In this document: positions 1 through 12,859 of the stretch, one piece after another
Layout of the letters: every line of letters begins with the position of its first letter
Numbering within the stretch: position 1 is the stretch's first letter
NCBI GenBank assembly: GCA_006384855.1
Contig: VCJN01001322.1
Location: 62,001 to 126,000 of the forward strand
Reading direction: 5' to 3'
DNA length: 64,000 nt
Source of the DNA: Tetraselmis striata
Lineage: Eukaryota > Chlorophyta > Chlorodendrophyceae > Chlorodendrales > Chlorodendraceae
Notes under the pieces: model-generated
Told to the model about the DNA's origin: nothing
Database searches by the model: none
The model's input: only the letters and a program-made list of their open reading frames with translations
Position numbers and translations under genes: made by a program

Positions 1-3000
1 TCCGCGGCTGATCCCGCCTCCGCGGCGCGCGCCGCCTTGAGCGCCAGGCGCCGCTCGCGCGCCTTGGCCAGGTCCGCCTTGCGGCGCGCCTCCTTGACGG
101 CGACACACGAGGGGCAGTCCCAGCGCTCGTCCTCGCCGAGCGCCTCGGCTTTCTCGAAAGTCATGCCGACACAGTCGCCATGGAACCACTTCTTGCAGGC
201 GGCGCAGCCGATCCATAGCACGTCGAAATCCGTCTCGTCCCACTCGCGCTTGCACTTCTCGCACGCGTCGGTCGCGCTCGCGGCCACTGCCGTCGCCGTC
301 GCCGCACCGGCCTCCGCGGCCGCGGCACGCTCGCGCTCGTAGAGCGCCGTCAGCTCCTTGCGCCGGACGCCCTCCTCGTAGCAGCGTATCACCCACAACG
401 GCAGCCGCTTCTCGTTCACCCAGCTCGGCGTGGCGTACGGTATCTTGAAGTTGCTCTGCATCCCTCCCGAGTAGCTGAACATCGCGCGCGGCTTCTCCTC
501 CTCCTCCTCCTCCTCCTCCGCCTCTTTCGGCTCCTCCTCCTCACTACTAACCTGGTCGACTGCCGCGGCAGGAGGCGGTACAGGCTGCGGCGGGGCGGCG
601 GTCGGGACTGGGGCTGGCGACGCCTTGTGTTGCGCCACCAGAGTCTCGTTCACCTGCGCCTGCTGCCACGTGGCGACGATGTGGGGGCCCATTGGCGAGT
701 TGCCAAACGCGGCCACGAGCGGCGCGAATAGGTTGGCCAGCGTGCCCGGCGGGGCAGCGGCCACGGCGGCCGCGAGAGTGGCATTGCCGGCACTACCGAG
801 GCCGGGAATGGGCGGCAGTGCGGGCACCGGCGGCGGCGGGGGCGGCGGAGGCGGAGGCGGGGGCGGCTCCGGTACCAGCACCTGGTATTCGTAGCCGGGG
901 CCGCGCTCCGCCGGCCGGCGGCTAAGCACGGCGAGGTCGCGCAGAGGGTGGTTGGGCTCCTTTTCAGGGTTGGGCCGCCGGGTGTCGTCCCAGCGTACGT
1001 ACGAGTCGAACTCGCGCAGCACCAGCGCCAGCTGGCTCACCGTGGTGGCCGACTCAAGCGCCGAGCCCCACACGTACGCTGGCGCGCGGTCCAGCACGCG
1101 GCCCTTCCAGATGCGGCGGTAGATGACGCCGTTGACGGGTCCGAGGCCGCCGCGGCGTGCCACGCTGCGGGCCACCGCGCCCGGCAGCGCAAAATGGCCA
1201 CCCGCCGCGTTGAGAGCGCTGCGATGCACCAGCCAGCCCGACAGCGCCGGCGGCTTGCTGTCCCGCCAGGCGTACGCGCCCGCGCCACGCTTCCCACGGC
1301 GCGCGTAGTCGGGAAGGATCGCGTCGCTGAACGCGGCGTCCCTCTCCTCGTCGTCGTCGCTGCTCTCGTCAACGACGCCTGGCCGAGCCGCCTCCAAGTC
1401 TGCACCCTCGCCCTCCCCCTCGCCCTCACTGCCGGGGCGCACCACCGCGCTGGGCGTGCGCCCGCTGCGCCGCAGCGAGGAGGGGTCCGGCAGCGCGCGC
1501 TTCCGAGACGTGGCCGGCGTCGATTTGGGCCGCGGCGGCAGCGGCGTGCCGTCGGGCCCAAAGCGCTGCTTGGGGGGGCGCCCGCGGCGCTTCTTCTGCG
1601 GCATGGCGGGGTCGGGCGATGCGAAGGGGCCGCCCGTCAGCGGCGGTGACAGCATGCCGGGGTAGGAGGCCATGCCGGCCATCGCCGCGACTGGAGTCTG
1701 GGCCATCATCAACGCCAGGCCCTCGGGCATCGGGCTCTGGGCAGGCCCGGCCATCGGAGCACTTGCGGGTTGGGCCGGCTCCGCTGCGGGTTGTTGGGCG
1801 TCCGCCATGATGGCATCCGGCGCTGCTGCGGGCTGCCCCTCCGCTGGGTCCACAGCCTTATCGGAAGGTTCCGCCGAGGGCTGCTTGGCAGCCAGCGGCG
1901 CGGCGCCGTCTTCGCTCGGCCCGTTGGCAGTGGGGATGGCATCCGGCGCGCTGCCCCCAATGGGTGCTTGGGGGGGCGCCACAGCCTGCGGATGTGCTTG
2001 AGGCTGCCCGTTTGCCTTTGCCTTTTCGCTTGCATCTACGGCTACGGTACTGGGAGCCTCGGATACTGCCTGTGCAGAAGGGCATGCCGCGCCTGGTGCC
2101 AAGGTCGCGGCAAGTCGCGCAGGGCTTGCAGCGTCGTCAACAGGCTCGCTATTTGCGGCATTGGCATCGGCGTCGGCATCGGCGTCAACGTTGGCATTGG
2201 CATCGGCGTCGGCGTCGGCATTGGCGTCGGCATTGGCATTGGCATTGGCGTCGACATTGGCATCAGTATCGGCATCGGCATCAGTATCTTTGGGCTCTGG
2301 CGGCGGGTTGGCCTGCTCAGCGGAGGGGCCCGCGTCAGCGGCGCCTGGGTCCTCCTCCTTGACACCCTCCTTCTCATCTGCTGCCTCCATAGGCACGTCA
2401 GCAGCCAGGGCAGCCTGCTCGGCTGGCGGCATGCCGGCCGCAGCCAGGGGAGGCACAAGCGCAGACACGACCGCCATCGGCTGGGGCAGCTCCGCCCCCT
2501 CCGCCTCCGCCGGGCCGTCGCCCACCCTCCGCCTCTTGTAGACCCTGGGGGCCATGTCGGGCGCCTCCTGGATGACCTCCCCCATGTGCTCCACGTGGCC
2601 GTCCTGGTACTTGATGATGGGCTCGCGGCACCGCTGCTTGAAGTGCGGCCGCAGGCAGGTGTAGCACTTTCCGCAGCGCTTGTGGGACAGCACAATCTGC
2701 GCGGTCGCGTCGGAGCGCTCAGCGCCCTCGAACATCTCGCCAGTGCGGGGAAGGTCTCCCCCGCCCGCCCTACTGGTAGCTCCACATGATACGGTGTTGT
2801 TATTTTCTACTGCCACCCCTCATGGGCGTAGTAGATAGGAAATGCCCCTGATGTTCATGAATACATATCAAGCCACCTTTCCAATGCTGACTACGCCGGA
2901 ATACAACGAAGAGTATAGCACCGAATAAGAACCTGCCCTGCCCGCCAAAGACAATACATAGACGGCACTACAATTAATGGTGATATATAGAATGTGGTCC

Positions 3001-6000
3001 CGGCATGAGGCGTACCAGGGATTTATACATTCAAGCAGATGCACCCGTCTATCATAACCACCATAGCCACAGAGGCCAAAATAATAACGATCCATCTGAC
3101 CGTATAGTTAAATACGGTTCGCAGGGCCCAAAAAGAGTGAATTGTTCTGCAACTTTGTGTCAGAATATTCGTGTTGTATTCCTGCTGCATCCTGACTTAT
3201 TTCTCCATTTTTTTCTCGGGGGGGGGGGGGGGGGGGCAAAAAGTTATAATTTCGCAGACCGTTTGTATTTGGACGGTAGCAGAGTTTTGATGCCTGATGT
3301 ACCCTGGTACTTGCAATATCGTTCTGCAATGATTTAGGAGACGCTGCAGGCAAAAAGCAGCCGTAAACACCGCAGAGACATACATACATATATATATGTA
3401 TATATGTATGTATGTATGATACATACACATGATATATATCAGGTTCGTACGGTCAGGATTGACTGAAGCTTGAATGCGGTTCAAGGCAAGTACACGGCAG
3501 AGTGCTATCTGTCAGTCAACGTATCAGCACATAAGTGTTCAGCTGGATTGGACAGCGGGGTGGGGGGGAAGGGAGGGGAAGGCCACCTGGCTGGGATCCT
3601 TTTCTTCCTCCTCAACAACCCGCGATGGGAGCGGGCGCGGACGAGGCGCGCCGCCCGCATCCGACGAGCGCGCAGCAGGCAGCGTCTGGGAGCTCTGCTT
3701 GTCCATCGGCTTTGGCTCCGGAGGCTTGTCGGTGATCTTGACCTTGGCAGCCGAGCGCCACTGCGGGTGCATCACGGACCAGCGCACGGAGGTGACCACC
3801 TCCAGGGCAGCGGTTCGGACCTGCAGCACGGGCGGAGGGAAATTGAACGAGGTTTTAGCAGAAGGGGTGGGAGGACGAGCAGGCCCGGATTCAGCATGCA
3901 GCAGCCCACGTGCCACAGCAGTAAAATCAAAGTCATACAACTCCCCCCCCCCCCCCCCCCACCCCTCCCCACGCGAACGCCCTCCACGTACCTGCTCGGG
4001 CGTCGTGGCCTCCCGCATGCGGCGCAGCCAGTCTTGCCGGAACTCCGCGCCCTCAGTGCCGGGCGCGGCCCACGGCCCCTCCAGCAGCCCCCACAGCTCA
4101 CGCTCCAGGCGCATGAGGTAGCCTGCAGCGCAGCGGTGCAGCCGCACAGTCCGCCGATCGCCTCAGCCTGCCGGCCCCCCCCAACATGTCCAGGCACAAA
4201 ACGGCAGCGAAGGCACTGCAAGGCCGCCCGCACCCGCGATTGTCCGGACGTGCGCGTGGTCCTCGCGGTTCAGCTCCAGGGATGGCGGCCCCTCGCCTGG
4301 CTGACGGCGCCCGGGGCGGCTCCACACAAATCTGGAGATCGGCAACGGCTGCGGCAGCGACTCGGGGGCAACCTTGGTCTGATGGCAGGTGGGGGACGGG
4401 GCGGGCCGCGTCGGCGAGCGGGCGGCAGAGGCTCCAGCACGGCAGCAGGAAGGCGCAGCATAGGGACAGCGCGGGCGCGCACCTGCTTGTCACCGCGCAC
4501 CCAGCCCTCGTCCAGAATGGCCTTCTGCGCAGCGTGCAGCGTCACCCAGCCGCTGCGGTACCGGTTCACGTATGTGCTGGGGTTGCCCTCCGCGGGCGTC
4601 GCCTTGCGCAGCAGCTCCAGCGAGGAGGGGTGCGGCTCGTCGGGCACGGACCCGCTCCCATAGTCGCCGTCCTCCTCACCCTCCAGATCCTCGAGCGGGT
4701 CGTAGTCGCTGTCGCTCAGGCCGTCCGCCTCCGCCAGCGCGCCCTTGATCAGCTCCTCCTGGCTGGGGTCCAGCTCGATGGGGTTGCTCCCCGCCCCGCT
4801 GCTGCGCGGGGCAATGTACGCAGCAGCTGCGGCCGCGGCGTCGCCCTGCGCATAAAAACCCCTTCCGTCAGCCAGCTGTCAGGCCCTCCGGGATGAATGC
4901 CACGGAGCTTCACGCACTACCAACGTGCTTCCCATGTCGATTTCCACAAAACGCCGACTGGCTAACTAACCGACCCATGGATGCACCGCTACATGAGGAT
5001 TCGCAGCAACGCATCCCATTCTGTGTACAAACACCCAACATTTACCGATCAGCCCCCCCCCCCCCCCCCCCGCAGATGCGCTGTAGATGTGTAAGCTATA
5101 GGATCCCATCTGAAACCGCAGACGGGGTGTGAGGGGAGCGGTGCCACTGCAGGCGGGCCCACCTCCAGCATGTACAGCTGCATCGCTTGGTCCGCTGCCC
5201 AGTCCGCCTCGCATGCCGCGCTCCTCAGCTTCAGGGGCGCCACCTTGATGCGCACGGTCTTGCCCTTTTTGTCCTTCTTCCCCTTTTTGTCCTTCTTGTC
5301 CTGCTTGCTCCTGTCGCCCCCCTCCAGCGGCGCCTCCGCCTCCGCCCCCACACGCACCCGCCGCCGGGCACCCCGCCCCAGCGGCTCACCTCCTGCCTCC
5401 GCCGCTATCCTCGCCTCCTCCGTCTCCTCCTCAACTTCAGCCTCCCCCTCTTCTTGTGCCGCCTCCGGCTGCGCCTCCGTCCCACCAGCCTCATCAGGTC
5501 CTGACCTGCCCTCAGCCTCCGCAGCCGCCTCGCCCCCGCCCAGCGCGTCCGTGATGCCCGGATGCGCACTCCACATGCGGCCGTGCGCCACAAACACGGG
5601 CTGGCTCCCCTCCGTCAGCCCGGCGGGCGGCACACGCAGCCCAGCTGCCTCGTGTCTGCCTCCCACGGCGCACTCCGGGCACAGCCACTCTCCCTGTTAC
5701 ACCACATCGGCGCCCGCGGCCGCAGAGGGGGGGTATCAGCTCGAGGCAGAAAGATGAGTTAAAGTAATGCTAGGGGGACACAGGCAGGGCGGAAGCATGG
5801 AGGTACATGGGAATGCGACACGGAAGGGGGGGGGGGGGGGGGGGGGGTTCACCTCTGGAATGGTTTTGGAGTTTTCGCCGATGCAGCGCAAGTGGTACGC
5901 GGCCGGGCAGCCGTCGCAGCACAGCAGGCCACCGCCGATGCCGCACAACGCGCAAAAGTCGTCATTGTACTGGCTGAGGTCGATGTCATCTACACGAGCA

Positions 6001-7316
6001 GGTAAAGGGGGCGAACGGTGGTGGGGGGGGGGGGGGGGGGGGTCAGTTGTTCCCCGGGATCCGATCCCCAAAAGATGGCCTGCTCATGACGTGCAGAGCC
6101 ATTATCGCAATGACAGCAGTCGTCCACATGCAAACTGACACATATGTGTACATGTATATGGCACATACATACATACATACATACATACACATACCCATGG
6201 GTGCCGACGCCGTATTGAGATCATTGTGAATAGGGATCTGCCCTACCCGTCAGAGGACAGATGTAGACAAGACCATAGTGGAACTATAGCGAGTGTTCCT
6301 ACAGCTTGCATCCAGCCCCAACGTGAGTATTGTAGGTGCCTCGGCACCCATTGTGTTTCTGTGTTTGTGTGCGTGTGTGTGCGCCTGAGAGAGAGGGAGA
6401 CAAGGTGTTCTATCCACCCCTCCATAACGTTCTGTCGTTCGTTCCCAGAGGGGCGTAGCGCACCGTTGTCGTCCGCCTCGGCCTTGAGCGCCTTGATCTC
6501 GTCGGTGAACATCGCAAACGCGCCGCCCTCACCGCCCTCGCCCGCCACCCAGAGGCCCTTCCCCGCGCGGCGGTCCACCTCCGCCTTGACTGCCTTGGTG
6601 CCCAGCAGCTCGTTGCACAGTGCCATGAGCGCCGCCGCGCGGCTGGCCGCCGGCAAACTGTGGTACTCCACCTCGCCCGCCGCGGTGGGGCCCGCGCCGG
6701 GCTTGGCGAACAGGGCCGCCACGGGGTGCATGTCGGGCGCGGGCCCGGCGCCGGGGGCAGTGCTTGGGGCAACGGTGGGGAAGGGCAGCTTTGCCAGCCT
6801 TGAGCCGGTGGAGTGCAGGAACTGCCAGAGGAACTGTGGCCAGGTGAGCGAGTCCAGAAGCGCGGGGTCGGGGGAGCGCCGGGCGCGCTGCTCCGCGTTG
6901 TCGTCCAGGAAGAGCGCGCGCAGGAGGCAGATGTGGACCTCGTCCAGCAGCGGCGTGGCGTGCTTCATGCACAGCGCGGCGGCGAGGTCCTCGAAGGCGA
7001 AGGGGCTCAGGCGCAGCTGCCAGGAGAAGGCGCGCAGGATGGAGTAAGCGCCCGCGGCGTTGCCGACGACGTCCACGCCCGCGATGGCGCCCACAAACGC
7101 CGGCGCGATGGCCTGCGACTGCAGCATCTCGCGTAGCCACCAGGGCGCCGCCGCCGCGATGTGCTTTGCGGGCTGCGCCAGCAGGGCGGCGCCGTCAATA
7201 GGCTCCGCCTTGGCTATCAGCGCCCCCTTCTCGGCTGCCTGGGCCGCCTGGCCCACCTCCGCCTCCTTCACAGCAGCCATGCCCGGCTCCTCAACGACCT
7301 CCATCGGAGTGGTCAT
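1..7316 (-). CDS. DDT-WHIM-PHD chromatin protein (PTM/MBD9/BAZ-like), 3' end beyond the window
   Basis: Likely nuclear chromatin reader. Exons on the minus strand: 7316-6464, 5989-5853, 5693-5163, 4845-4483, 4300-4234, 4122-3992, 3820-3587, then one long exon from about 2790 to past position 1. All junctions are GT-AG and in phase except entry into the last exon, which I could not place exactly; a small exon may be missing. Exon 1 carries a DDT domain (around residues 80-145) and a WHIM1-like stretch (LTWPQFLWQFL). Exons 2-3 encode a PHD finger (CALCG, CCDGC, YHLRC, ending WLCPEC across the junction). Acidic and lysine-rich linkers and a WHIM2-like segment follow. The last exon has a CXXC-like cluster (KRCGKCYTC, about 2629-2690), an AT-hook (KRRGRPPK, about 1575-1605), a WHIM3-like motif (LREFDSYVRWDD, about 980-1050) and a second PHD finger (about 90-260). 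More than 1,600 residues are visible. Plant PTM and MBD9 are the nearest family I recognise. Domain calls are firm; the exact orthologue is not. Confidence 0.88.
2155..2300 (-). repeat. In-frame hexanucleotide repeat coding Asp-Ala/Asn-Ala dipeptides
   Basis: Imperfect hexamers (GGCATT, GGCGTC and relatives on the plus strand) inside the last DDT-PHD exon. Read on the minus strand they give an alternating Asp/Asn-Ala run of about 40 residues. It is an expanded low-complexity linker that stays in frame. Confidence 0.85.
3379..3440. repeat. ATAC/TATG simple repeat in an intron
   Basis: Short TA-rich microsatellite made of CATA, TATA and TATG units, in the AT-rich intron (about 2790-3586) before the last DDT-PHD exon. 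A run of about 18 G lies nearby at 3220. Confidence 0.85.
6163..6193. repeat. CATA simple repeat in intron 1 of the DDT-PHD gene
   Basis: Seven to eight CATA units in the first intron (6463-5990), which also holds a run of more than 20 G at about 6021. Confidence 0.85.
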
Positions 7317-8350
7317 TGACAGTGAAGTGAGCGGCGCCTGCAGTGGATGGGGTGTTAATGAGAGAGAGGGGGGGGGGGGGGGGGGGGGCGCTCAGGTGGC
7401 ACAGCAAACAGAGGCACGGCACCGCCCCTTGTATGCCTGCATGGGCCAGCCACACGCCAGGCGGGGCTGGCAACAGGGCAAGCCTAGCGTGGGTGCCAGG
7501 TGCTCTTTTAGAGTAAGGGTGAGTGGGAGACATGGGCGCGCGGATGGGGAGGGGGGGAATTGTTCCAACTTCAGGTGTGTTAGGGCAACAGACCGCAAGC
7601 AGGAAGCCCGCGTCCCCGTGTGTGGTGCTCGCCCCAGCCAATAAACTGGAACATGGGGGCGGCGAGCGCAGGGCCATGAGGCGCGCCTGCCGTGCTATGC
7701 ATGCTACGCCGTATGGTGTCGCGGCGGAGGTCGAAGGGGGGGGGGGGGGGGGGGGGGGACAGGGCGAACACTTGGCAGGCGGCCGGCTCATCGCCTGGGC
7801 GCCTCGCGACAGCGGGGCAGGAGTGCAAGGGCTAACGTGGAGAGGAGGCGGTCGTCGGTTGCTTTTGGGACCGAGCGGGTGCATACCGCGAGCGTGTCGG
7901 ACTGGACCGGCGTGCCGATCTGGCGGCACCGGATCGGCTCCGCTCCGCTCTCGTCAGCGAGACGCTTCCTCTCCTTGGCGTGCGTGAGGCAAGCTGCCGC
8001 CGGCCGGCTGCGACCGCACGAGGACGGCGCAGCACGGCGCAAGGCAGTGGTTCGCGTACAGTTACTGCACGCTCTGTTCTCGACCGCGGCGGTACTTAGG
8101 GTGCGAGTGCGCGCACCTGCCGATAGCTGCCGCTGGGTGCCGGGGCGATGGGCAGCGGTTGCGCGACAGCAGCAGTTTGAAATTGGCCAAGAAGCCGCTC
8201 GTCCGCGCAGCCGCAGCGGGGGCAGCCCCTGCTGACTTGCCGCAGTAGTAGGTTGCGGGCGGCGCCCCGCTGCTGCTGCTGCTGCGTGGCGCCTCGTTCC
8301 TCTCAACGTCCGAATCAGAGGCGCGTAACGCGCGCGCCAGCAGCATCCGA
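7317..8350 (-). promoter_or_regulatory. GC-rich upstream region of the DDT-PHD gene
   Basis: About 1 kb of GC-rich DNA upstream of the start codon at 7316, with two G-runs of about 20 bp (7368 and 7737). It probably holds the promoter and 5' UTR. Base composition drops abruptly at about 8345. A minus-strand reading frame at 8346-8062 could be an upstream exon of this gene or chance; nothing in it is recognisable. No TATA box or other site stands out. Confidence 0.4.
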
Positions 8351-8574
8351 ATTCAAAAAGTTACACTACCCGTACATATTATTATTTGGGTCGCTAAACC
8401 CTGGTGAATTCAACTTACTCCTTCGACCCTTCGACCCTATCCTTCAACGAGTATCCCTATACTTTTCCTGCGCCCGACTCTACCCCGTGCAACCAAACCC
8501 ATCTCAGTAAACGAGTCCAATGAGTACCTGGTAGCGCTAGTTATTGTAGATCTTCAGCATTTTTTGGGGGGCTG

Positions 8575-9306
8575 GGATACACCCAATTGACATGTAAGCA
8601 CAGTACATTACAGTGTTTGCTCGAAGTGGCCCCTGCCGCACAGTAGTTTCAGCCAGTCTGGGGTGCCGGCTCTAGCTTTGTAGATATTCAGTGTAATAGA
8701 AGAGCAGCCAATACTTAAGAAATGATTCCTACTACTCCTCTGGCTTAATTCGCGTAGGGCGAGGTGGGCAGCAGGAGCGATTTAGAAGCTAGAACTGAGC
8801 CGGATCTTGCAGACGACCTCCTATAACTATTTGTAGTGGGATAGGCCAGGCTCCTGCGACCCCGCGGCCCACTACACCCTGAGTGACCTAGTGTCGCTCG
8901 ATCTCCTCTTCCGTCGTCATTCATGCGGTTGAATGCCCATCGGGGGGCAACGCTTCTTCAACTAGTTCAGTTGTCGCAGCAGCGGTCGTGAGGCGTTACC
9001 GCCATTAGTTTAATCATTCGTAACGCCGCTTGTAAAGCGGAGAGCGTGCGACTACGCGCGCGGCCGTGCCGCCCCTTCCAAAACCATCATTCCGCCGCCA
9101 CTGTCACCACCACTGACAGCTCCGATGTCGCCAAAATATCCTTTTTTGAAGGAACTTGGCCACACTCAATTGAGATGTAAACACAGTATACGGTGTATAC
9201 ATTACAATGTTTGCTCAATGTGGCCCCTGCCGCACAGTAGTTTTAGCCAGTCTGAAGTGCTGGCTCTAGAGCTTTATCGATATTTCCAGCAGACTCCACT
9301 CAATAG
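8575..9306. repeat. Pair of diverged direct repeats of about 130-150 bp
   Basis: The stretch at 8575-8700 is repeated at 9157-9306 with substitutions and small insertions. The core CCCCTGCCGCACAGTAGTTT is common to both, as are the flanking matches (CAATTGA-ATGTAA and GCCGGCTCTAG or GCTGGCTCTAG). This looks like two old copies of a dispersed element. The DNA between and around them has no recognisable gene. Confidence 0.75.
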
Positions 9307-9599
9307 GGGGTGCCTGGAATTTGCTTGGTGCGCGTAATCATGATGGAGGGTGCTTGGGGACGAACGGCTACGGTACTTTTTCGGCGGGTGTGAGAGTGTG
9401 CGTCAGGTAGGCGCTATTGGTGTTTTGAAAAACCTATAAGTCCGGCGCCGTGCCTGGACGACTACTCGCGCTCCGCTATTGTATAGCGCAGATCGTAGCA
9501 TTAGTGCGAGTACCCGGCTTGCTTCGTATCCATCCCGTAATATCCGCGAAATGTGTCAAGCCCTGATCCATATCCCGTATGGCGACCGTATTAATTTTA

Positions 9600-10520
9600 T
9601 AGCGTTGACATGAGGACACATGTGTCGCCGGATGCTGACACATACGTGCTCCGGGGTCGTAATTCGTCCGTAACTATCCCTTTGACGGGTAAGCGTCCCG
9701 TGATGAGCTTTCAATTCGACGATATGCGTATGTACAAGTTAGCCCAAACAATGAGACAAGCGACTGACTACGTCGGGGTTGCCAACTTCTTGTAGTGCCG
9801 CAAGGGACACGGTGCAGCAAAGTTATCGGCTTCTCCTAGCTACCGAACCCAAACCCATGCATTCAATCAGCACCCACCCACCGCCGGCACCCAGCATTCC
9901 CCACCACACCCACGGTTCCTCGTGGCCAAGCGCCACCCGCCGCGGACAGTCCGTAGCTAAGTATGTGGCCAACCGCCACCCGCCGCACGCAACGTATTGT
10001 CGCGTCCCTACGGAGTTAAGCAGTTACCTCATTTAGCATTTGATCGTGAGGGGGTGCATCCATCTCGAGCCGGGTTGGGTTCCAACCCGCAGGAGCGACA
10101 CCAACATGTATACCTCTATGGACAAGGAACAGACATGGCCGGGCATCCTCACCGTTGAAGCAGAGGGTCGTCGGGGCAGGAAGTTCTTCCTTTGAGACCC
10201 GCCGGAGGATACCCGGGTTTCTGATAGGTTTAGCGAAGTCGACCGGATATGGCTCGCTGCGGCGCGGGCTCAGCTATGTGGTGTGCATCGAGAAGGACCC
10301 ACTATAGGGAACCCAAAGCTGCGGCAAGCCTTCGTCGACCAATTCAAGTTGCTCGGGGCAATGGCGCTCGCGGCTACCGCCTTGCTGTCCCGCTATTTAC
10401 ACTTGAGTAATTCCCATGACACACCGACTAATGTGCGCAAACTGATGGAGGCTGCCAGGCGGGTGGCATCGTCCCCGATTACCCGCACCCAGAAAATGCA
10501 GGTGCAGCACGGAGGGTAGC
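9600..10520 (+). pseudogene. Unrecognised reading-frame remnants, probably transposon-derived
   Basis: Short plus-strand frames at 9610-9795 and 10283-10519 lie in DNA whose composition looks coding (GC-rich third positions, helix-rich peptides such as LRQAFVDQFKLLGAMALAATALL). No full-length frame and no recognisable domain are present. Position upstream of the recombinase relic, in the same orientation, suggests the remains of an upstream ORF of a mobile element. That link is inference only. Confidence 0.3.
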
Positions 10521-11728
10521 CTTCCTGCCGTACCCAACATCCCGTGGTACGTGGAGGAGGCCACCGGGCCAACGGCCTCCGTAATGACTCCCATCATGCA
10601 ACGGCCAGACATATACAAGCAGCCATGATCTTGCAATCGTACAATTGTTCGATACTGGTCGACTCACGAAATTTTGCAGTGAGACCAGCTCAGCATGAGA
10701 TGCTCCACCCCCCCCCCCCCCCACTTTGGGAGTAGAGTAGACTGCGGGCAAATGAGGCATTTGTTGGGCCACCAGCCAAAATGCTTTAAGATGCAGATGA
10801 GGCATAGTCGCCCATAGCAAGTAAAGTAGCGGATAGCATCACGGGGAAGTGCTGTATTTTTTGCATTATGTATTAGTGTGACACGCCTTACCCCTATAAT
10901 TGTCCTAACTGTGTCACCTCCCTTGGCGTACCCAACAGACTGCTAACATGGGCGGTTTAAACCGCCTTCGATTCTGATGGTGTAAACCTCACGGCCGCCG
11001 CTGATCAAACCCGCAAGGGGGCTAGATTATGGACGGTGGGTGTTGGGTTTGCAGGGCAGCAGCGCCGGGGCCCTGCGCGGAATTGCTGAGCAGCAGAACT
11101 TTGATCGATTACATTACCAGCTATACGGAATTCGGCTAGTATTAGTGCAGGGTCATTTTGTTATATGTGCACCACAAATACTACCGCACAGCATGTGAGG
11201 ACGTGCCAAACCGGGATAAGTGCCAGTCTGTCACTATGTCCGGATCAGCATGGAAGCAGCACAATTTCGCCTCGATGTGCTTCAGCGCGACAAGGAAGGC
11301 GCGATGCCCCTTGCGAATGTATGGCCGAAGGGGCGCCTAACTTGCTCAGCCACACACCAGTGCCGAGGGGGGACCCAATCGCCATGCGCTGAACTGCGTG
11401 CATTCGGCACCCGACGAGGGCGAGGTCCGACACTGAAGGGCTGGTGTGGGTCACATCCAGGAAGTACTGCTCTTCCCCAACATACACGTGGTTATTGTCA
11501 TGTTGCTCTACCTCGGCACGCTTGTCTAGCAGTATGGCATGCTTGCCGTACTCATCAGTGGGCACCCACTGACTGCTCGTCCCATGTCTTGCGTATGAAC
11601 ACCACAGGCCTCCGTGTCTCGGGCTTCTCATACACAACATGCATGTGTGTGTATACCAGAACTCAGCAGCAGGGCAACACTATGTAGGCAGTTTGGAGTC
11701 AGGCGTGCGGGGGGGGGGGGGGGGGTGT

Positions 11729-11772
<44 letters not shown>

Positions 11773-12800
11773 GCCTTTATCTAGAAGTTGCGCTTCCGTC
11801 CTTGTGTCCTTGTGTACGATACAAAGGTAACCAGGAATGATGTCCCCTGCCTTATCTTGCACTAGTGATATGTAGGTTGTACGTGCAGCTAAGTGCAGCC
11901 AATAACCTCATTAATCATAATCAAGAATAATAATAATCATTTTCGATCGCAGATAAGAGTGGAATCGACTCATGTCCGTCGATTTCACAAACCGCATTTC
12001 CTTTGCTAGCGCGGCCGGGGCAGCGGGGCGCCAATGTGCCGCGGCCGGGACAGCGGGGCGCCAACGTGCAGCAGGGTACGCAATATGTACGCGGTTCTCA
12101 TGGTAGTAGGAAGTTGCGTACACACCCGGAACATGCTGCGTTAAGATTTTCGCCTATGACCGTTACGATTGCAACTAAATGGGGGGGTAGAAGTCGGCAT
12201 GGGCCGGGGGGGGGGGGGGGGCGGGGGGGCGGGGGGGCGGGGGGGGGAGGGGGTCACTTGATGTCAGACAGGCTGAGCTTCATTTCATATTAGTGATTCC
12301 ATGCTAGCGCAGGCTCCAGTGTGCCAGTGTGACATACTTATCCAGCGCCTCTGCGCAAGCCGCCTAGGTGGCGGGGGCGGCTGAGGTGCCTGGCTGCACA
12401 GCGGCGCCCATGCAGCCCGGTGATGTGCCCTCAAACATATCCACCGTATCGTTTGCGCTAGCGGCCTCCAACTGTCCCACAAAGCATGGCCGCCACAGAG
12501 GCAGGCTAGGGAAGTCTGAGTCCAGGCCTGCACGCAAGAATTTTTTTGCGTGCCTCCAGAAAGAACTGCCGCCCGTATGCCCGCTCCGATTCAGTGGTGC
12601 CACTGCCTTTGGCACTTACCGAGATGGCGGTGGCGGAGCGCGTGGTACGGCCTCGCCGCGATCTTTTCCGGCCGAGGCGGAGGGCATGGCGCGAAATGCC
12701 CGGAGCGCCGCGTTGGACAGTGAGTATCTTCCGAGTGCCATTCCGACCTGGCTGAACCTGCGCCGCGGCTCAGTGAGCGCAACCTTGGCGTTGTTCCCCG
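10521..12800. other. Intergenic DNA with long G-runs
   Basis: No supportable gene. It holds a C-run at 10709, a G-dominated tract at 11709-11770 (the longest in the window, broken by single T bases), a G-rich tract at 12206-12252, and a small direct repeat at 12006-12065 (GCGGCCGGGRCAGCGGGGCGCCAA, two copies). The rest is unremarkable. Confidence 0.6.
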
Positions 12801-12859
12801 TACGAGGTGCTACGCCTGTCGTCAGGCCCGCACGCGCGCCACGCGTGCCGCCGGCAATA

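Noticed and set aside
948-1649. Plus-strand open frame of 233 codons, Arg/Ala-rich
   Set aside because: Antisense shadow in GC-rich coding DNA; no domain, and the minus-strand WHIM3/AT-hook frame explains it.
1770-2789. Plus-strand open frame of 339 codons, rich in Gly-Ile/Val dipeptides
   Set aside because: Antisense of the Asp-Ala repeat exon of the DDT-PHD gene; the minus strand carries recognisable domains.
3470-4663. Plus-strand open frame of 397 codons with poly-Pro
   Set aside because: Runs across exons and introns of the minus-strand DDT-PHD gene and through a C-run; composition only.
8062-8346. Minus-strand frame of 94 codons as a separate gene or organelle-targeted exon
   Set aside because: No recognisable content and no homologous downstream exon; kept only as possible upstream sequence of the DDT-PHD gene.
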